Shown here piece after piece: positions 34,129 to 45,232 of a stretch of DNA of 64,000 bases. Every line of letters begins with the position of its first letter. Position 1 is the first letter of the stretch. The DNA lies in assembly GCA_037176845.1 (NCBI GenBank), contig JAYKXP010000011.1:310001-374000 (forward strand), read 5' to 3'. This stretch comes from Paramarasmius palmivorus (Eukaryota > Basidiomycota > Agaricomycetes > Agaricales > Marasmiaceae). The notes beneath the pieces are model-generated. The model was not told the DNA's origin and searched no databases. It was given only the letters and a program-made list of their open reading frames with translations. The position numbers and the translations under genes were made by a program.

Positions 34129-34783
34129 CTACAAGGCTGTATCATCCGAATCTTGGTTGCGCCGCAACTCGCATTCGAGTTCCCGGTAAATGACAGTCCA
34201 ATCCCTACAGATATACTGCCTCCGGCTCTCTAGATTGACTCGTAGAGAACCACCACTGCGCTCATACCCCACCAAGGGATCAAGATGGGTGTCTGCACTA
34301 CAGAGCGTGGTTTGCCTCAAATAGTTCAGGCAATGGTTTATGAGTCCTATGTGCGGTGGATTTTGCGTACTGTTGGTTTTATACACGCCAACCATGCCAG
34401 CTCTAAGGATGTCAAGGCAGCGCAGTTGGTGAAACATCGAGAATGTATACGTGACGTTCTCGCGACGATAAAGTCCATTCCCCGGGAATAGTGAACGCCA
34501 CTCGCGGACCGTCTCGGGATCGTCACCAAGCTGATAGTGTACGCTGTCCTCTACGGACATTAACACTGGGCCGCTAATATCGAACACCGGCCTCACACAT
34601 GATGGTGCAATAGTGTCTGCACGCAGAGTAGATGATTCAGCTCACATTGTGGTTAGCAACAGTCAAATACTCACCTTTGTTGGAGACAAGCGGACGATTT
34701 ACGAGGTCTTCGTACTTGAAAAGGCTAAAGGTGAGGAGATTTGCCGCTGTCAAGAGGGCGAGGGCAAGTGTAAGAGTAGCCAT
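34129..34783 (-). CDS. UstYa-family protein with substituted His/Cys motifs
   Basis: Two exons; ATG 34783, an intron of about 60 nt with GTGAGT donor after 'LVSNK', and stop at 34129. One N-terminal hydrophobic helix ('LTLALALLTAANLLTFSLF') precedes the UstYa domain. The domain is recognisable by 'SVEDSVHYQL', 'HCLNYLRQTTLCSADTHLD' and 'RDWTVIYRELE'. The two metal-binding motifs deviate: HxxHC reads 'FHQLRCL' (second His is Arg) and the C-terminal motif reads 'YICRDW' (His is Tyr). Contrast the neighbour at 30831, which keeps both. It may be inactive, altered in activity, or a partner subunit, since UstYa proteins often act in pairs (family knowledge). Confidence 0.75.
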
Positions 34784-34908
34784 AGGCGTTTGGTGACAAT
34801 TGAGGACAGGACCCCGAGTATTATATCTACAAGTTGATTGCACAACTGGATTCGTTTGAAAGGTACATAGAAAATAGCATGTCGTACACGGCAGAAGCAC
34901 ATTCTGCA

Positions 34909-35879
34909 TCAGAGTGATTGTGATTGTTGAAGATATATAACTAATTTTTTCCGGCGTTCAGTAAGAGAATACCAATTAGAAAGGTCAACTTACCATTGTT
35001 TTTCCAGCCCATATGCATGAGATCAACATCACAATCAGAATCAGCGGAAGAACAGGCTAGTTCAAACGCATGGACCGAACCAGAAAGACACGGGAAGTTG
35101 AGCGATTGTGATTCAGAGTTGTAAGAAATGTTGAGAGAAGCGAGATACGCTGATCGCTTTGGTTTCCCACTCCAAGTCGGGTGCCGAACATAGAGCTCCC
35201 AGGCACGATCCAATTCCAACTTCCATACATCAATCATAGCCGGCGACCCGTCGATTAACGCAAAGCTGTTGGTATCGTTGGCTGCTGGAGGGGCAATGAC
35301 CAGGCGACAATCCTCCATACCCCAATCCATGACCCGGAACTGAGCGATAGTCGATGTCTGTAGAGATTTTAGCGAGGCTCCGTCGACCTGGCGATTGCAT
35401 TGGTACCTTTGTATTGATGGTCACCCTATATTCATATTCCGACATGTAACCATTTGGATCCAAATGATACCTCCGACCTTGGGGTTTAGGTACCGTGGGG
35501 CTGACAGATGAGACAACGCTGAGGTGACGAGGCCAATTGGTGATGGGCGTGTGCATAGGAATGCTCATCGTCTTATTATAAAGTCTCTCAAACCCGATGT
35601 ATGTAGAACGAAGCTCCAACTTGCTCAGCTCGTACGATGGGACTTCGCTAAAGGCACGAGCTGTATTGTACGACAATACAATCGTGTTCAGCAAAGAAAG
35701 AGTGCTGACGAGTGCCACCCATGCAATGAGTAGTCCTATTAAACTAATAAGTTACTTGCAAAAGGTCATGTCAATGAACTGTCCTCACTTGGGTAGCGTC
35801 GCTCACTTGAAGTATGGCCTCCTGGGGACTGGGGCAGGGGGGCGTATCTCTGGACTGATTTGAACATCGAGGGACACAT
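34909..35879 (-). CDS. But2 C-terminal-like domain protein, membrane-anchored
   Basis: At least four exons from ATG 35879 to the stop at 34909. Exon 1 encodes a cytosolic 'YAPLPQSPGG' segment. The next exon encodes a membrane helix ('LLIAWVALVSTLSLLNTIVLSYNTARAFSE'), then 'STYIGFERLY'. After an intron following 'VTINTK' come 'STIAQFRVMDWGMEDCRLVI', 'IDVWKLE', a conserved Cys pair region ('FPCLSGS', 'FELACSS') and a last exon ending 'VIYLQQSQSL'. This order is that of agaricomycete proteins annotated as 'ubiquitin 3 binding protein But2 C-terminal'. The name derives from a fission-yeast Uba3-binding protein; function in basidiomycetes is unknown. It ends 126 bp upstream of the start of the UstYa-like gene, same strand. 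Confidence 0.75.
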
Positions 35880-36248
35880 GCAATATGCGGGAAGAGCTAT
35901 GCTACACGGTCACAATAAATGATATTACCGGCTGGAAGAACCCACTTCATCAACGTCATCAAACTTCAGGGAGAATTTCCATTTCAGACTTGATCCTAGT
36001 AAGTGACATCAACAGAATACCGGCAGAAAATCAGAACGGTGTAAAATAAGACCGACGGTGTCAGGAATAATACAAAAGTGTGCCACACCACTATAGAAGT
36101 GCTTCCCATCCCGACCTACCCTCCCCGGAGATGGCACAGGTAATAGTCCATCACATACAGGATCTGACCGGTGAGAAAGTTTTGCTACGCTCAAACAATT
36201 ATTGAAGGCTCCATTCAGAGATAGAGCTAGCGCATATGAGCACGGTTC

Positions 36249-37119
36249 ATGCACGGGCCTACAATGGAGGTCAGACGTGTGTTTGACTGCCAGGAGATGA
36301 CTAACAAATGCATAGATTGTTCGATGAAAGTGATGCTTGGTGGGGATGTTTCGCTTATACCAGAAATGGGACATGCGATGATTCGTGCCACGCTACTAAG
36401 CGGTGACATATATGCTGTGAAGAACGAATCTGGAGATATCGTGTCTTTTGGCTTGTGGTTCGAGCCTGGGGCTGGCTTATTCGGAACGTAAGTCAGGGAT
36501 CTTGTTTGAAAGCATTCATCATAACTTGCTCAGAGAGGAACAACGGGCTCTGGGTTTCAACGACCTGTTCAAGAAATTCAGTTCACAACAGCAACAATGG
36601 TTCACTCACACCGTATGTACTCGAGTTGTAGTATTCTGTCATCTATGGATAATGTTCCACGAAAAGTATCCGGAAACGAGGCAGAAATACTCGGAATCTT
36701 TATTTACTGAGGAGGTATGCCAAATACTCCAGTGGATGTATACATCTAACCCACCGATATGTAGGAGAAACTTCACCGATGGTGGTGCGCCAGTCTTGTT
36801 ACAGACACTGAGTATCAGGGACGAGGTTACGCAACTGCGATAGTCAATGCTGTATATGAAAAGGTAAGTAAATTTAAACAGTTAATCTAGGGCTATAACT
36901 TATCTGGTTCAAGACTGCAAAAACCGCCGGTTTCCTTGGCCTCGCTACCAATCCCCTATTGAATGTGAGCTATAGTTTCCGTAGTACATCCGCGCCAGGC
37001 TGACATCCTCGAAGGTTCGGAAGTATGTGTCCATGGGTTTCAGAGAGAGAGGAAGTTATATTCTGCCATCTTCTGTAGTACAAGACATCGAGGTCCATGT
37101 CCTGAGTCGCGAGTCGTAG
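36249..37119 (+). CDS. GNAT-type N-acetyltransferase
   Basis: Six or seven exons ending at the stop 37117-37119. First exon from ATG 36249 (or 36264, 'MEVRRVFDC') contains 'MIRATLLSGDIYAVKNESG' and 'SFGLWFEPGAGLFGT'. Spliced continuation: 'EEQRALGFNDLFKKF', 'QQWFTHTYPE', then 'LVTDTEYQGRGYATAIVNAVYEK', which holds the acetyl-CoA-binding QxxGxA-like motif (QGRGYA). The end is 'TAGFLGLATNPLLNVRKYVSMGFRERG' and 'EVHVLSRES'. This is a common agaricomycete GNAT family; substrate unknown. It follows the UstYa/But2 group but is on the other strand. Confidence 0.78.
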
Positions 37120-37695
37120 GTCCCTGCAGTTTGTTGACACCACCATAAAAGCCAAATGTATCAACCTCTATCCCTCCCCAATATCCAATTATTCATTCAT
37201 CATCTTCGTAATCGTACAGATTTGATGGTGGTTTATGCATATGATTCATGCGTCCTGGCTGGTTTGGTGACTCGAATCTCGGAGCAAGACCATTCCGATT
37301 CTGACCGACTCGGACGTCCGGGTTGTTGCCGGGTTGTACCAGTCATCGGAGGACTGACAAGAAAAGGAGAGGTCCCCAGAATTTATCTGCAATGTTCCGA
37401 GTATGCACGTACTATTCGAGCATTGTTGCCTGCAGCTGACGGTCATTGTTGTTAAGAAGAGAGATGCGCGGCGCGCGGGAACCTGAACGCAAGTACAGTA
37501 CTCAACGTCAACGCGTCAACCCGGCTATCAATATTTCAATCAAGGTTCAATCAAGGCTCCGACCAAGCTCCGACTCACACTGTGAGTCACACGAAGAATT
37601 CGACCCACTATTTTTGTAATGCGCCGTCCTGACTCTCGACCAGATCGTACGAGTAGACCTCTTTCTATCCTGTAAATAGACGAGATACTACAGTA

Positions 37696-37913
37696 CTGGG
37701 ATATTTCGATTGATTCGGATGGTCACAGGCCGCGGAAGGCCTGTCCGAATTGCGACCTCCGAAAAGCGCCCAATTTATGTCCGAATTTCAAGTTGGCAGT
37801 TTCTGGACGACAAATCCGAAATTTTTCGGCGGTCACAGACCGCCAGCGCCCCTCAAAATCCAGATGGCGAAGCCACAGGTTACAGGCCATCCAAATCAAT
37901 CGAAATACCCCAT
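37696..37913. mobile_element. 218-bp MITE-like element, possibly Tc1/mariner type
   Basis: The ends are inverted copies: 'gggatatttcgattgattcggatgg' at 37698 and the complement of 'gggtatttcgattgatttggatgg' ending about 37910. TA dinucleotides flank both sides (37694-37695 and 37914-37915), as expected for Tc1/mariner-type insertion. Internal short palindromes include 'ggcggtcacagaccgcc'. No coding capacity. It sits in the last exon of a membrane-protein gene remnant on the minus strand. Confidence 0.6.
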
Positions 37914-38320
37914 TATCAGTGTAGAGGCGATACCCTAAACCAGTACTCATTGTTACTCCCCGCTCGGTAATAGTATCGACTAGGGCGGGAAGAACCTGGA
38001 AGAACTCACAGCCATTTGGGTGATAATTGCCATCAGGTGATATTGCTCTATTAGTATTTGCGATGGCGACTTCCAGAATCACGGCAATCTACCCGCTAGT
38101 CTTACGAAATTGCAACGATTGATTTATATCTCGCTCGGTTCACGTTCATCAACTTGCGTGCTCTTGTCACCCGTCAGAGCCTACCCGCTGGATAGTAATC
38201 ATTTATGTATGTAGTCAGAATCCTGAGCTAGGGGATTTGGAAAGACCCACTGGCAACGTACCAATTAGCATCGGAGTTAAATAAGACAGAATCGTGATGA
38301 CACAAATACGGGAAAGATCA
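37914..38320 (-). pseudogene. Fragment of a multi-pass membrane protein gene, cut by a MITE
   Basis: Minus-strand pieces match the 3' half of the gene at 39899-41462 in order: 'LTPMLIG' before a GTACGT donor, 'ARKLMNVNRARYKSIVAI', 'VILEVAIAN', and 'IITQMA' before a GTGAGT donor. The last-exon start 'GIASTLIM' is cut off by the MITE at 37696-37913. The frame is broken between 'IVAI' and 'VILEV' (the corresponding intron is lost) and again before 'IITQMA'. The 5' half was not found. It is a partial duplicate of the downstream gene. Confidence 0.6.
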
Positions 38321-38550
38321 GAAATCGTCTGAGATCTGTAGAGATTCAGAACGGCCGTGAGTAGGAAGCTTCAATAATGACTCGGAGGAGGGATAGCCTG
38401 TGCGATTACAGAGCTGGCAACGCAACTGCCAATAGCAGTGAGCTTTCCTGAGAATCACAGGAAGCCGATGCGACAAAACTCGGTGACGGTGTCGAACACA
38501 TTTACCATTGTTCTTTTGGGATCAGAATCAGTGAGAGCATCAAACGTTGA

Positions 38551-39109
38551 GGCTCTGTTTGATAGCGAAATCCGATTCCGGATTTTGTGGCTGTACCTAC
38601 CATAGATAGTAATCGACCAAACATGACCAATGACGTGGACGGAGCCCTGCGGAGTCTTGACTCTAGACCCCGGAGCATTGCCTTATTAAGCCTTTCCAGA
38701 ATGCGCCTTCTCGTGCACCCTTCCCGCCCCTTGGTGTCTTCATGAAGGTTGGATTAGGTTGATACCGACAGAAATAGTCAGTAGAAGGACAAAGTGCAGC
38801 TTGAATAGCATATACAATGAAATTAGTTACATATTATCATGCAGCAGGGTCTAAGCACGGGTCCAACACGGCTCGGGAGGCATGAAGTGGAACGATGAGC
38901 ACGTCTTGTTGAACATCGAGCGCAGTTGCACTCAGGCGTCGGGAGGTGTCGGGCGACAATTGATTGGAAATAAATTAGGCAATGTTCCGGAGTCTAGAGT
39001 TGAGGCTCCGCAGGGCTCCGTCCACGTCATTGGTCATGTTTGGTCGATTACTATCTATGGTAGGTACAGCCACAAAATCCGGAATCGGATTTCGCTATCA
39101 AACAGAGCC
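38551..39109. mobile_element. Foldback/Tourist-like MITE with arms of about 130 bp
   Basis: The two arms (38551 to about 38682 and about 38979 to 39109) are inverted copies; the outer roughly 100 bp appear identical. Termini read 'ggctctgtttgatagcgaaa', resembling the GGSCYTGTTTGG-like ends of PIF/Harbinger (Tourist) elements. A 3-bp direct repeat TGA flanks the element (38548-38550 and 39110-39112), fitting the TNA target preference of that superfamily. The central 300 bp has no gene. The near-identity of the arms suggests recent origin. Confidence 0.75.
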
Positions 39110-39112
39110 TGA

Positions 39113-39898
39113 ATAACTTGAAGTTGATGCTCCGACGGCACTCAAGGTCCATCAACGGCGCGAAAATCAAAAATCATCCATGCCGCTCTGGACTACCGTA
39201 CACGGCACGCTCGGAAGTGATGGTGGCTTTGATCATTGATGCATATGCATAATAATATTGATGTGCAAAGGTAACGGCGTCTCAAGCACAACTGGTTGTG
39301 AAACCAGTCTGGTTTCACCCGGCAATAGAATCAGTTTACATTAGAGTCTCGCGGTCTCGGGCACTGTTACCTGGACCATCGCCATCAGTTCGCCGCTTAT
39401 CGCACCAGCTCCGTCAACAGGTGCCTGTGGAAGTTGAGCAAGTAATGCCATTGGTACCGAATTTTGAAGTTATTCATTCACGCTTTCTAAATACCGTCAC
39501 CCAATTCGTCTGGCACTCATAGATAAGCCCCGATTCGGTGTTTGGCGAGCCGTTGAATGGTTTGCTAAGTAGCTAAAGGCGTGCCATGTTCAGTAAGGTA
39601 TCGGAAGAGTTCAACGCATCACCTTTCCTCCGAAGCTTGGGCAGATAGAGCATTAGGTTCGTGAGTACGGCGGTAGGTTGGGAACAGCCAGAAAAAAAGA
39701 GAACGGGAGTCAACGTACCATCGGCATCTCTATTATGTCTGAGGCATTTGAAAAGTTGATCCCATCTAATTCATTCAAATAATCTATAGCAACACTGACA
39801 CCAACTCGTGAACAGTAAGTAGTCCTGGAAAGGAGCGTCAGAAGAGCGACATTTCGTTGTGTACCATAAACAAACCGTGGTCCAAAAAAGGAGTATGT
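39113..39898. other. Intergenic interval, nothing recognised
   Basis: About 790 nt. One plus-strand frame (39298-39522) is open but lacks an ATG at its start and resembles nothing known to me. Confidence 0.4.
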
Positions 39899-41462
39899 TT
39901 ATTCACGCAACATTGTTGCTCCATTCTTCTGCATCTCTGATGATTGCATGTCGCCACCGCTAGAACGAAGACCACCTGAAAGAGCCCGTGAAACATTGGT
40001 TTTTTGCTCCTCTGATGGTTCCGTGCTGAATTTTATAGTTGAAAGCGCATCCTGTGCCGTTTCTGTCACTCTTCCGATACGTGTACGCACTATTATTAGC
40101 GTAGGAGCGATACCCTAGGGTCACAATCACTGTCACCACCTCTCAGTCAAGGAGAAAGAGCTAGACTTACAGCCATTTGTGTAATAATTGGGAGGAGATT
40201 GATTGGCGACCCAATGGTGCTTGCGCTGTTTGCGATTGCGACCTCCAAGATCACAGCGACAGCGTATAGAACGCCTGATTCTAACCTGGTGCAGGAAAAT
40301 TCGTGAAGATGTAGTCCGAGATAGAAATGGCTTTGCCCTACAAGACTGCGACAATGAATCTATATCTCCTATTCGTGGCACGACCCATTAATTTCCGTGC
40401 CGCTCTGGTCACCCACCATATTCTACTGGCTATAGAATCATGTCTTTCAGTACAGCGGCCGTTCAGAGAGATTAAACGTACCAATCATCAAAGTCAAGAT
40501 GGCGTTAAAGGCCGCATTGGCGCAGAAATAGACAAACAAGAACTTCTGGTTTTTCAGTAGCAGTTCCCAGTTGGACGGGATAGAGGTGTTGCTTGTTGCC
40601 TTTCCGTCAATGACTGAGGACACAAATCCCATGGCTAATTGAGGTTAAATGTTCAGAATCAGAGGAATCATCGGGTCAGAGGACTTACCATTGATTATGA
40701 ACGACGCGAACACGGGGAAGATAAGGAATCGTTTCCGGAACCCCCAGATCACATAACATCGATAAATCTGCAAAATAGCCGGCCTCATGAGTACAGATAC
40801 TCAATACTTGCAGTGGGAAAGGTTCTAACAAGCACAGAGTCTGCAACACAGCTGCGATTCACTGGCCGTGAGGTTCACAAATCGTAAGGCACTCGTTCAA
40901 TGGAACCCACTTGGTGACAACGTAGAACACATGAGCCATCGTTCTTTCAAAACTAGAGTCAGCAAGAGTACAGATGCTGCACAATTGTAGAGGTACTTAC
41001 CCACCGACAGTCTTGATTATGTCGTGTCTGGTGTATTCCCGATAAGGATCTATTTCTCGCGTCTGCAGCGCTGTAAATTTCTTGGCAGATTGGTTGAATA
41101 CGATGACTAAGTTAGCTACAACGCCGCAGGTAGCCAAGGCGAACAGAGAAATGACCCAAGCAACAGATAGCTTCTTGTTCGGGCCTGGGTATGTGAAGAG
41201 GAGATGCAGAGCCGTGAAAACGAGTGCAATGTACAGGCCTGCCAGCAGTGACCGACTTAGACTTTAGTAGCTGAAGCGCTGGAATCACAAGTGCACGAGA
41301 ACGCACCGTAAAGAAATAGGGATGCCTACGAAAATTATAATCCTTCAGATTCGACAATAATTTGAAATCGAAATGAGGTGTACTGACCCCGAATGTGGCC
41401 ACTGGGTACACCAAGCTATTGGTGATGGTGAAGAGCGACTCGAAGTTGACATTCGTACCCAT
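39899..41462 (-). CDS. Multi-pass membrane protein, agaricomycete family; splice frame uncertain
   Basis: From ATG 41462 ('FTITNSLVYPVATFG') through 'ASLFLYG', 'LLAGLYIALVFTALHLLF', 'SVAWVISLFALATCGVVANLVIVFNQ', 'MAHVFYVVTKW', 'IYRCYVIWGFRKRFLIFP', 'ARKLMGRATNRRYRFIVAVLLESG', 'VILEVAIANSASTIG' and a polar tail ending at 39899. Most junctions are clean GT-AG and in frame. Two junctions do not resolve: before 'LLAGLY' (about 41270) and around the tiny exon before 'IYRCY' (about 40830), where a one-base shift would be needed. Either I have missed micro-exons, or the gene has begun to decay. Same general family as the other '..YRCYVIW..' genes in the window. Confidence 0.55.
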
Positions 41463-43868
41463 TGTAGACGAGGTGAGGAGCTCGAGGTGCTGACACCCAA
41501 CAGCCCGCAGTTTTAAGCTTAAGGCCTAAGGCCTAATGGTTTAAACGTTTATCAGTCTGGGGTATCTCAATACATTCGGATTTTTTTGACAGCGAGCGTT
41601 CACACCGTTTGCTTACCCTGAAACGGGCGAATGGCCGCTGGCAGTCAAGATAACGGTGATAATTCTTTGCGATGATTTGTCAGAATATTTTCACTTGATT
41701 TTGAGATAGAAACGCACACCATTGTCTGTTACTGTACGTCAATGTGGAAAGAAAGGAAGAGAGGCTCGGAGAGCGCGCCGGAATTCTCGCACGCTCTCCG
41801 CGGCGGTCTGTATCGGATTATCTCTTCGGAGTCTTCCTCATCCTTTTCTCCCCTAAATTTCGATAATCAAGGGGTCTAGCTTATTTCGCATGATGAAGGT
41901 CGTGGTGCGTACTCGCAATACTCGGACTCCGAGCCCTTTTGCTCATACTCTTCCCTACTGCCAGATCTCCATTCAGGTCTTGTCGAACAATAGAACGTAA
42001 AGCCCCCAAAGACCAGCACAGTAACGGTCACTCGAAGGATCGATATCGCCCTGCTGCCTATCTGTAATGAGCCAACGGAGGATATATCTTCTTACGGAGA
42101 TGTGGAACACTGAAAGGCTTCGAAGGTCTACGAGGTGAGTTTTGGCGTCTCAGTCTATCTATAGAATATTCTCACTCTCTCACAGAAGGCACCATATGTA
42201 TTCGATGCAAGTCGAGCCACTCCAAGGCGACACCTTTTTTTGCCCATAAATACGTTCAAACCGTATAGACAGACTGGCAGTGGTTGCACCACTTTTATCA
42301 AATCATCAGCATCTCTCAAGCTTGCCAAACTCGTCAGCACCACGTAGCACCCCATGGGTTCAGACGACAACGACACTCGACTCTTCATGCATTCGAATTT
42401 CAGCCTGGGATAAAACAAGTCGGAGGTCTTTGTAGCCTACCTGGGAAGGTGGAGGAGGTAGGATATGCAGTTAGCGATATCTAGAACTTCCTCTGACACT
42501 ACGTTCCGCAGTTCTTACCTTCGGGCATAGTGAGATGGCGATCCACATATCACCTCCGGCTTCGCCTTCGGAGCTGAACGTCTCTCGTCATTGTCCTTGA
42601 ACTCCTGAACCTGAGGAACGTAGCCAGCAGATCGACATACCCACTCACGTCGGAATTATTGCTTGCCTTCATGGTTTGTCTCATTCACCCATTTCTCCTG
42701 GTGCTGCTCTGACCGATCCCTCAACTGTAGGCTGTCACCAAAACTGAGGCCTCAGGTCTAGTCGAGGCTGGTTTCCATTTTGCTTGCCGACATCACTATC
42801 GGCCAGGTACGTTTGTCTCACCCTCAGTCTCTCTTTGTATCAAGCTGACCTATCATGCGCTTCAGGTATCAACATAAACAATGGATACACTCAAACGTCC
42901 ATAGCGAAGAACATAGAGGTAGGCATGTTCCATGTCTTTTATGTGCGCTTTAGAACCTGTAGTCTGACATGTTCTTTCATGTTCTACAAGACGACTATAT
43001 CTGACTCCTCGTGCAGGTGAACCTAAGCGGCCATCGAAGCAACACACAGAAGCTTACATCCCTATCAACGTATCAGGTACGTGGCCCCGCCCCTCGTCCG
43101 ACCTCTGAAGTGAAACTTTGATCAGCAGCTTCTTGCGTGCGGTTGTCAAGTGGAAAACGGAGGCACCGCCGATACGTTGGTGTTACGAACTAGCCCACTA
43201 TCACGACGAACAGAGCCAGGTCTCGAAGACCGGATCAACAATCGCTGCTTTCGATTTGCCAACCAGATGCTATCCCACATAGCACAGTCAAGGACCGACT
43301 CGATATCATTCACCCAGTTATAGACCGGGTCACCCCAGCGCAGAATGGGCCGCTACTCGTTTGATTGAAGATGCGAAATGCTGATAAGAGGATGGCGCGG
43401 CTCGGATAGAGGCTATAGGTCGGCGTTTACGTTGGGATTGGTCTTGAAGTTGCGGATCCAGTGAATGAAAGATACATCGCCGTTCGTTGTTCCGGGATTT
43501 CTAGGTTCAGCCACCAGTGTATTTCTTTTGTGTCCGATCTGAAGATACATTTACTGTCTTGTACTACCCCTGTCAGCACCTTAGTGGCGTCACTGCGCTG
43601 CATTACGTTCCCCTGCCCATGCGTTCTCGAACTATTTACCATCAAGGAAGGGCAGAGTCTGGAGAGTCCCGAACTGAGCTGAGCTTCCATGATTCATCGT
43701 GTGAAAGGTATGTTCATTCCCGCGACTGCGTCTCTTCCTGTAATCACTACCTCGTATCTGTAGTCAGCAGATTCTATTCATCGAATATCCATTGAGCATT
43801 CTCAGCGACACGCCCTTGGAGGAGTCATTTCAGTCTTGAAGGTCTCAAAGGGTGAAAGGGAGATAAAT
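41463..43868. other. Gene-poor interval
   Basis: About 2.4 kb. A short run of 'aaggcctaaggcctaatgg' lies near 41520, and a GAGAGCG/CGCTCTC inverted pair near 41770-41810. Short minus-strand frames around 42155-42550 include an intron-like segment (GTAAGA to CCCAG) but no recognisable protein. Nothing else is supportable. Confidence 0.35.
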
Positions 43869-43933
43869 CGTGCGTTATCACTGCGCTCGATCTTACAAGA
43901 TATGTCACTCATGCAGCTCTTTCTAGGCCTATC

Positions 43934-45232
43934 ATGCAGCAACAAGCCGCAGGCCCGCCCCAGGAGCTGATTGATGCTGTTTTGGAGAACCTAGATCCAC
44001 TTGAGGATCGTCGATCCCTTCAGCAGTGTGCATTGGCTGCCCGCTGCCTCCTTCCCTCTGCCCAGCGTCTTCTTTTTCACACGTTGGTATTATACGAACC
44101 CACTCCGATGACCCGACTCCATCACGTGTTCGAGACGTCGCCACACTTGGCCAAATACGTCGTGAAACTGGGGCTTATCCTCCAGCCATCACATTGGCCA
44201 GGTGCTGACAGTGACTGGTCTGGCACACCACTTCCGCCCATCATCTCGCGACTGGCCACGTTGGAAGAGGTCAATATTCAGACAGTTTGGGAATATCCTG
44301 CTGTACCTGTATCAGCACGACAACTCTGTACGCTACTTGGTGGCGAGAGGACACCCAAAATCAGAAGACTCGCGTTGCATGGGATCCCCTTTACAGATGT
44401 TCACCAGATTTCCAGTATCTGCAAACATTTTGCAGCATACGGTGATCTCCAGGATTTTTATTTCAGTGGCACCAGGACGATAGACACGACATCAGCATCG
44501 AACATGGACTCAGGTCCGACTGCTTCCCCTAGTTCACCTATTGTCCTTCGCAAAATGTCTGTCGCGCACGATGCTGCAATAATGGCGGCTTTTTTTGCCT
44601 GGGCAGTCTCTTCGGACTCATGCTTACGCTTCCACGAACTTCGTCAACTCTCTGTTGGCGAATTGACGGAGGAGTCATTGGCATCCTTTGCACGCATTCT
44701 CGACATGTGCAAGGGTAGCCTCAGATATCTCCATGTTCAAGGAAGCATTCCTGAGTCCTTATTTGCACCATTCGGCAACCTCCGAGACCTCCGGACCATT
44801 TCGTGCTTTGTCCCTGCAACCCAAAGTCCTTTGTTGAATGCATGGTGCACTACCCTCAAGGACCACAAGGAGCTCAAATTAGAGAGCTTTGTGGTCATAA
44901 TCGACTCCCCTATGTGGCGCGCGTTGAACGTTGGATCCATTCTGTTAGATCAATTCGCCAACTACCCCTGGAATTTGCTCGAGGACGCCCTCATGGATAT
45001 CGCACAGTGTATCCGGCTAGAGGTTCAAATCTCCCAGTCCCGCAGCGAAAGGGTCACGACAAACAGCCTTAAGGACTGTTTCCCGAGAGCACACGCCGAG
45101 ATGAGATTTGAACTAGTGGTAAAGCAGGAACTTTCAGCTGGACGCTCGGCAGAGAGTACTAGTTGGGAGTATAGGTCTCGTTCTGGAGTATGGAAGAAAA
45201 CAGGTTCGAAGCGTGGGCCTTCCATCTTTTGA
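43934..45232 (+). CDS. F-box-like/LRR-like protein, second subfamily
   Basis: 432 residues, single coding exon, ATG 43934. The leader intron 43870-43926 (donor GTGCGT, acceptor TTCTAG) ends 7 nt before the ATG. F-box-like motif 'PPQELIDAVLENL' with 'SLQQCALAARCLLPSAQRLLF'; middle landmarks 'CKHFAAYGDL' and 'RQLSVGEL'; C-terminus 'LKDCFPRAH' and 'SWEYRSRSGVWKK'. Same family layout as the copies at 11288, 15372, 26290, 28080, 48430 and 61678. Confidence 0.8.
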   Translation: MQQQAAGPPQELIDAVLENLDPLEDRRSLQQCALAARCLLPSAQRLLFHTLVLYEPTPMTRLHHVFETSPHLAKYVVKLGLILQPSHWPGADSDWSGTPLPPIISRLATLEEVNIQTVWEYPAVPVSARQLCTLLGGERTPKIRRLALHGIPFTDVHQISSICKHFAAYGDLQDFYFSGTRTIDTTSASNMDSGPTASPSSPIVLRKMSVAHDAAIMAAFFAWAVSSDSCLRFHELRQLSVGELTEESLASFARILDMCKGSLRYLHVQGSIPESLFAPFGNLRDLRTISCFVPATQSPLLNAWCTTLKDHKELKLESFVVIIDSPMWRALNVGSILLDQFANYPWNLLEDALMDIAQCIRLEVQISQSRSERVTTNSLKDCFPRAHAEMRFELVVKQELSAGRSAESTSWEYRSRSGVWKKTGSKRGPSIF

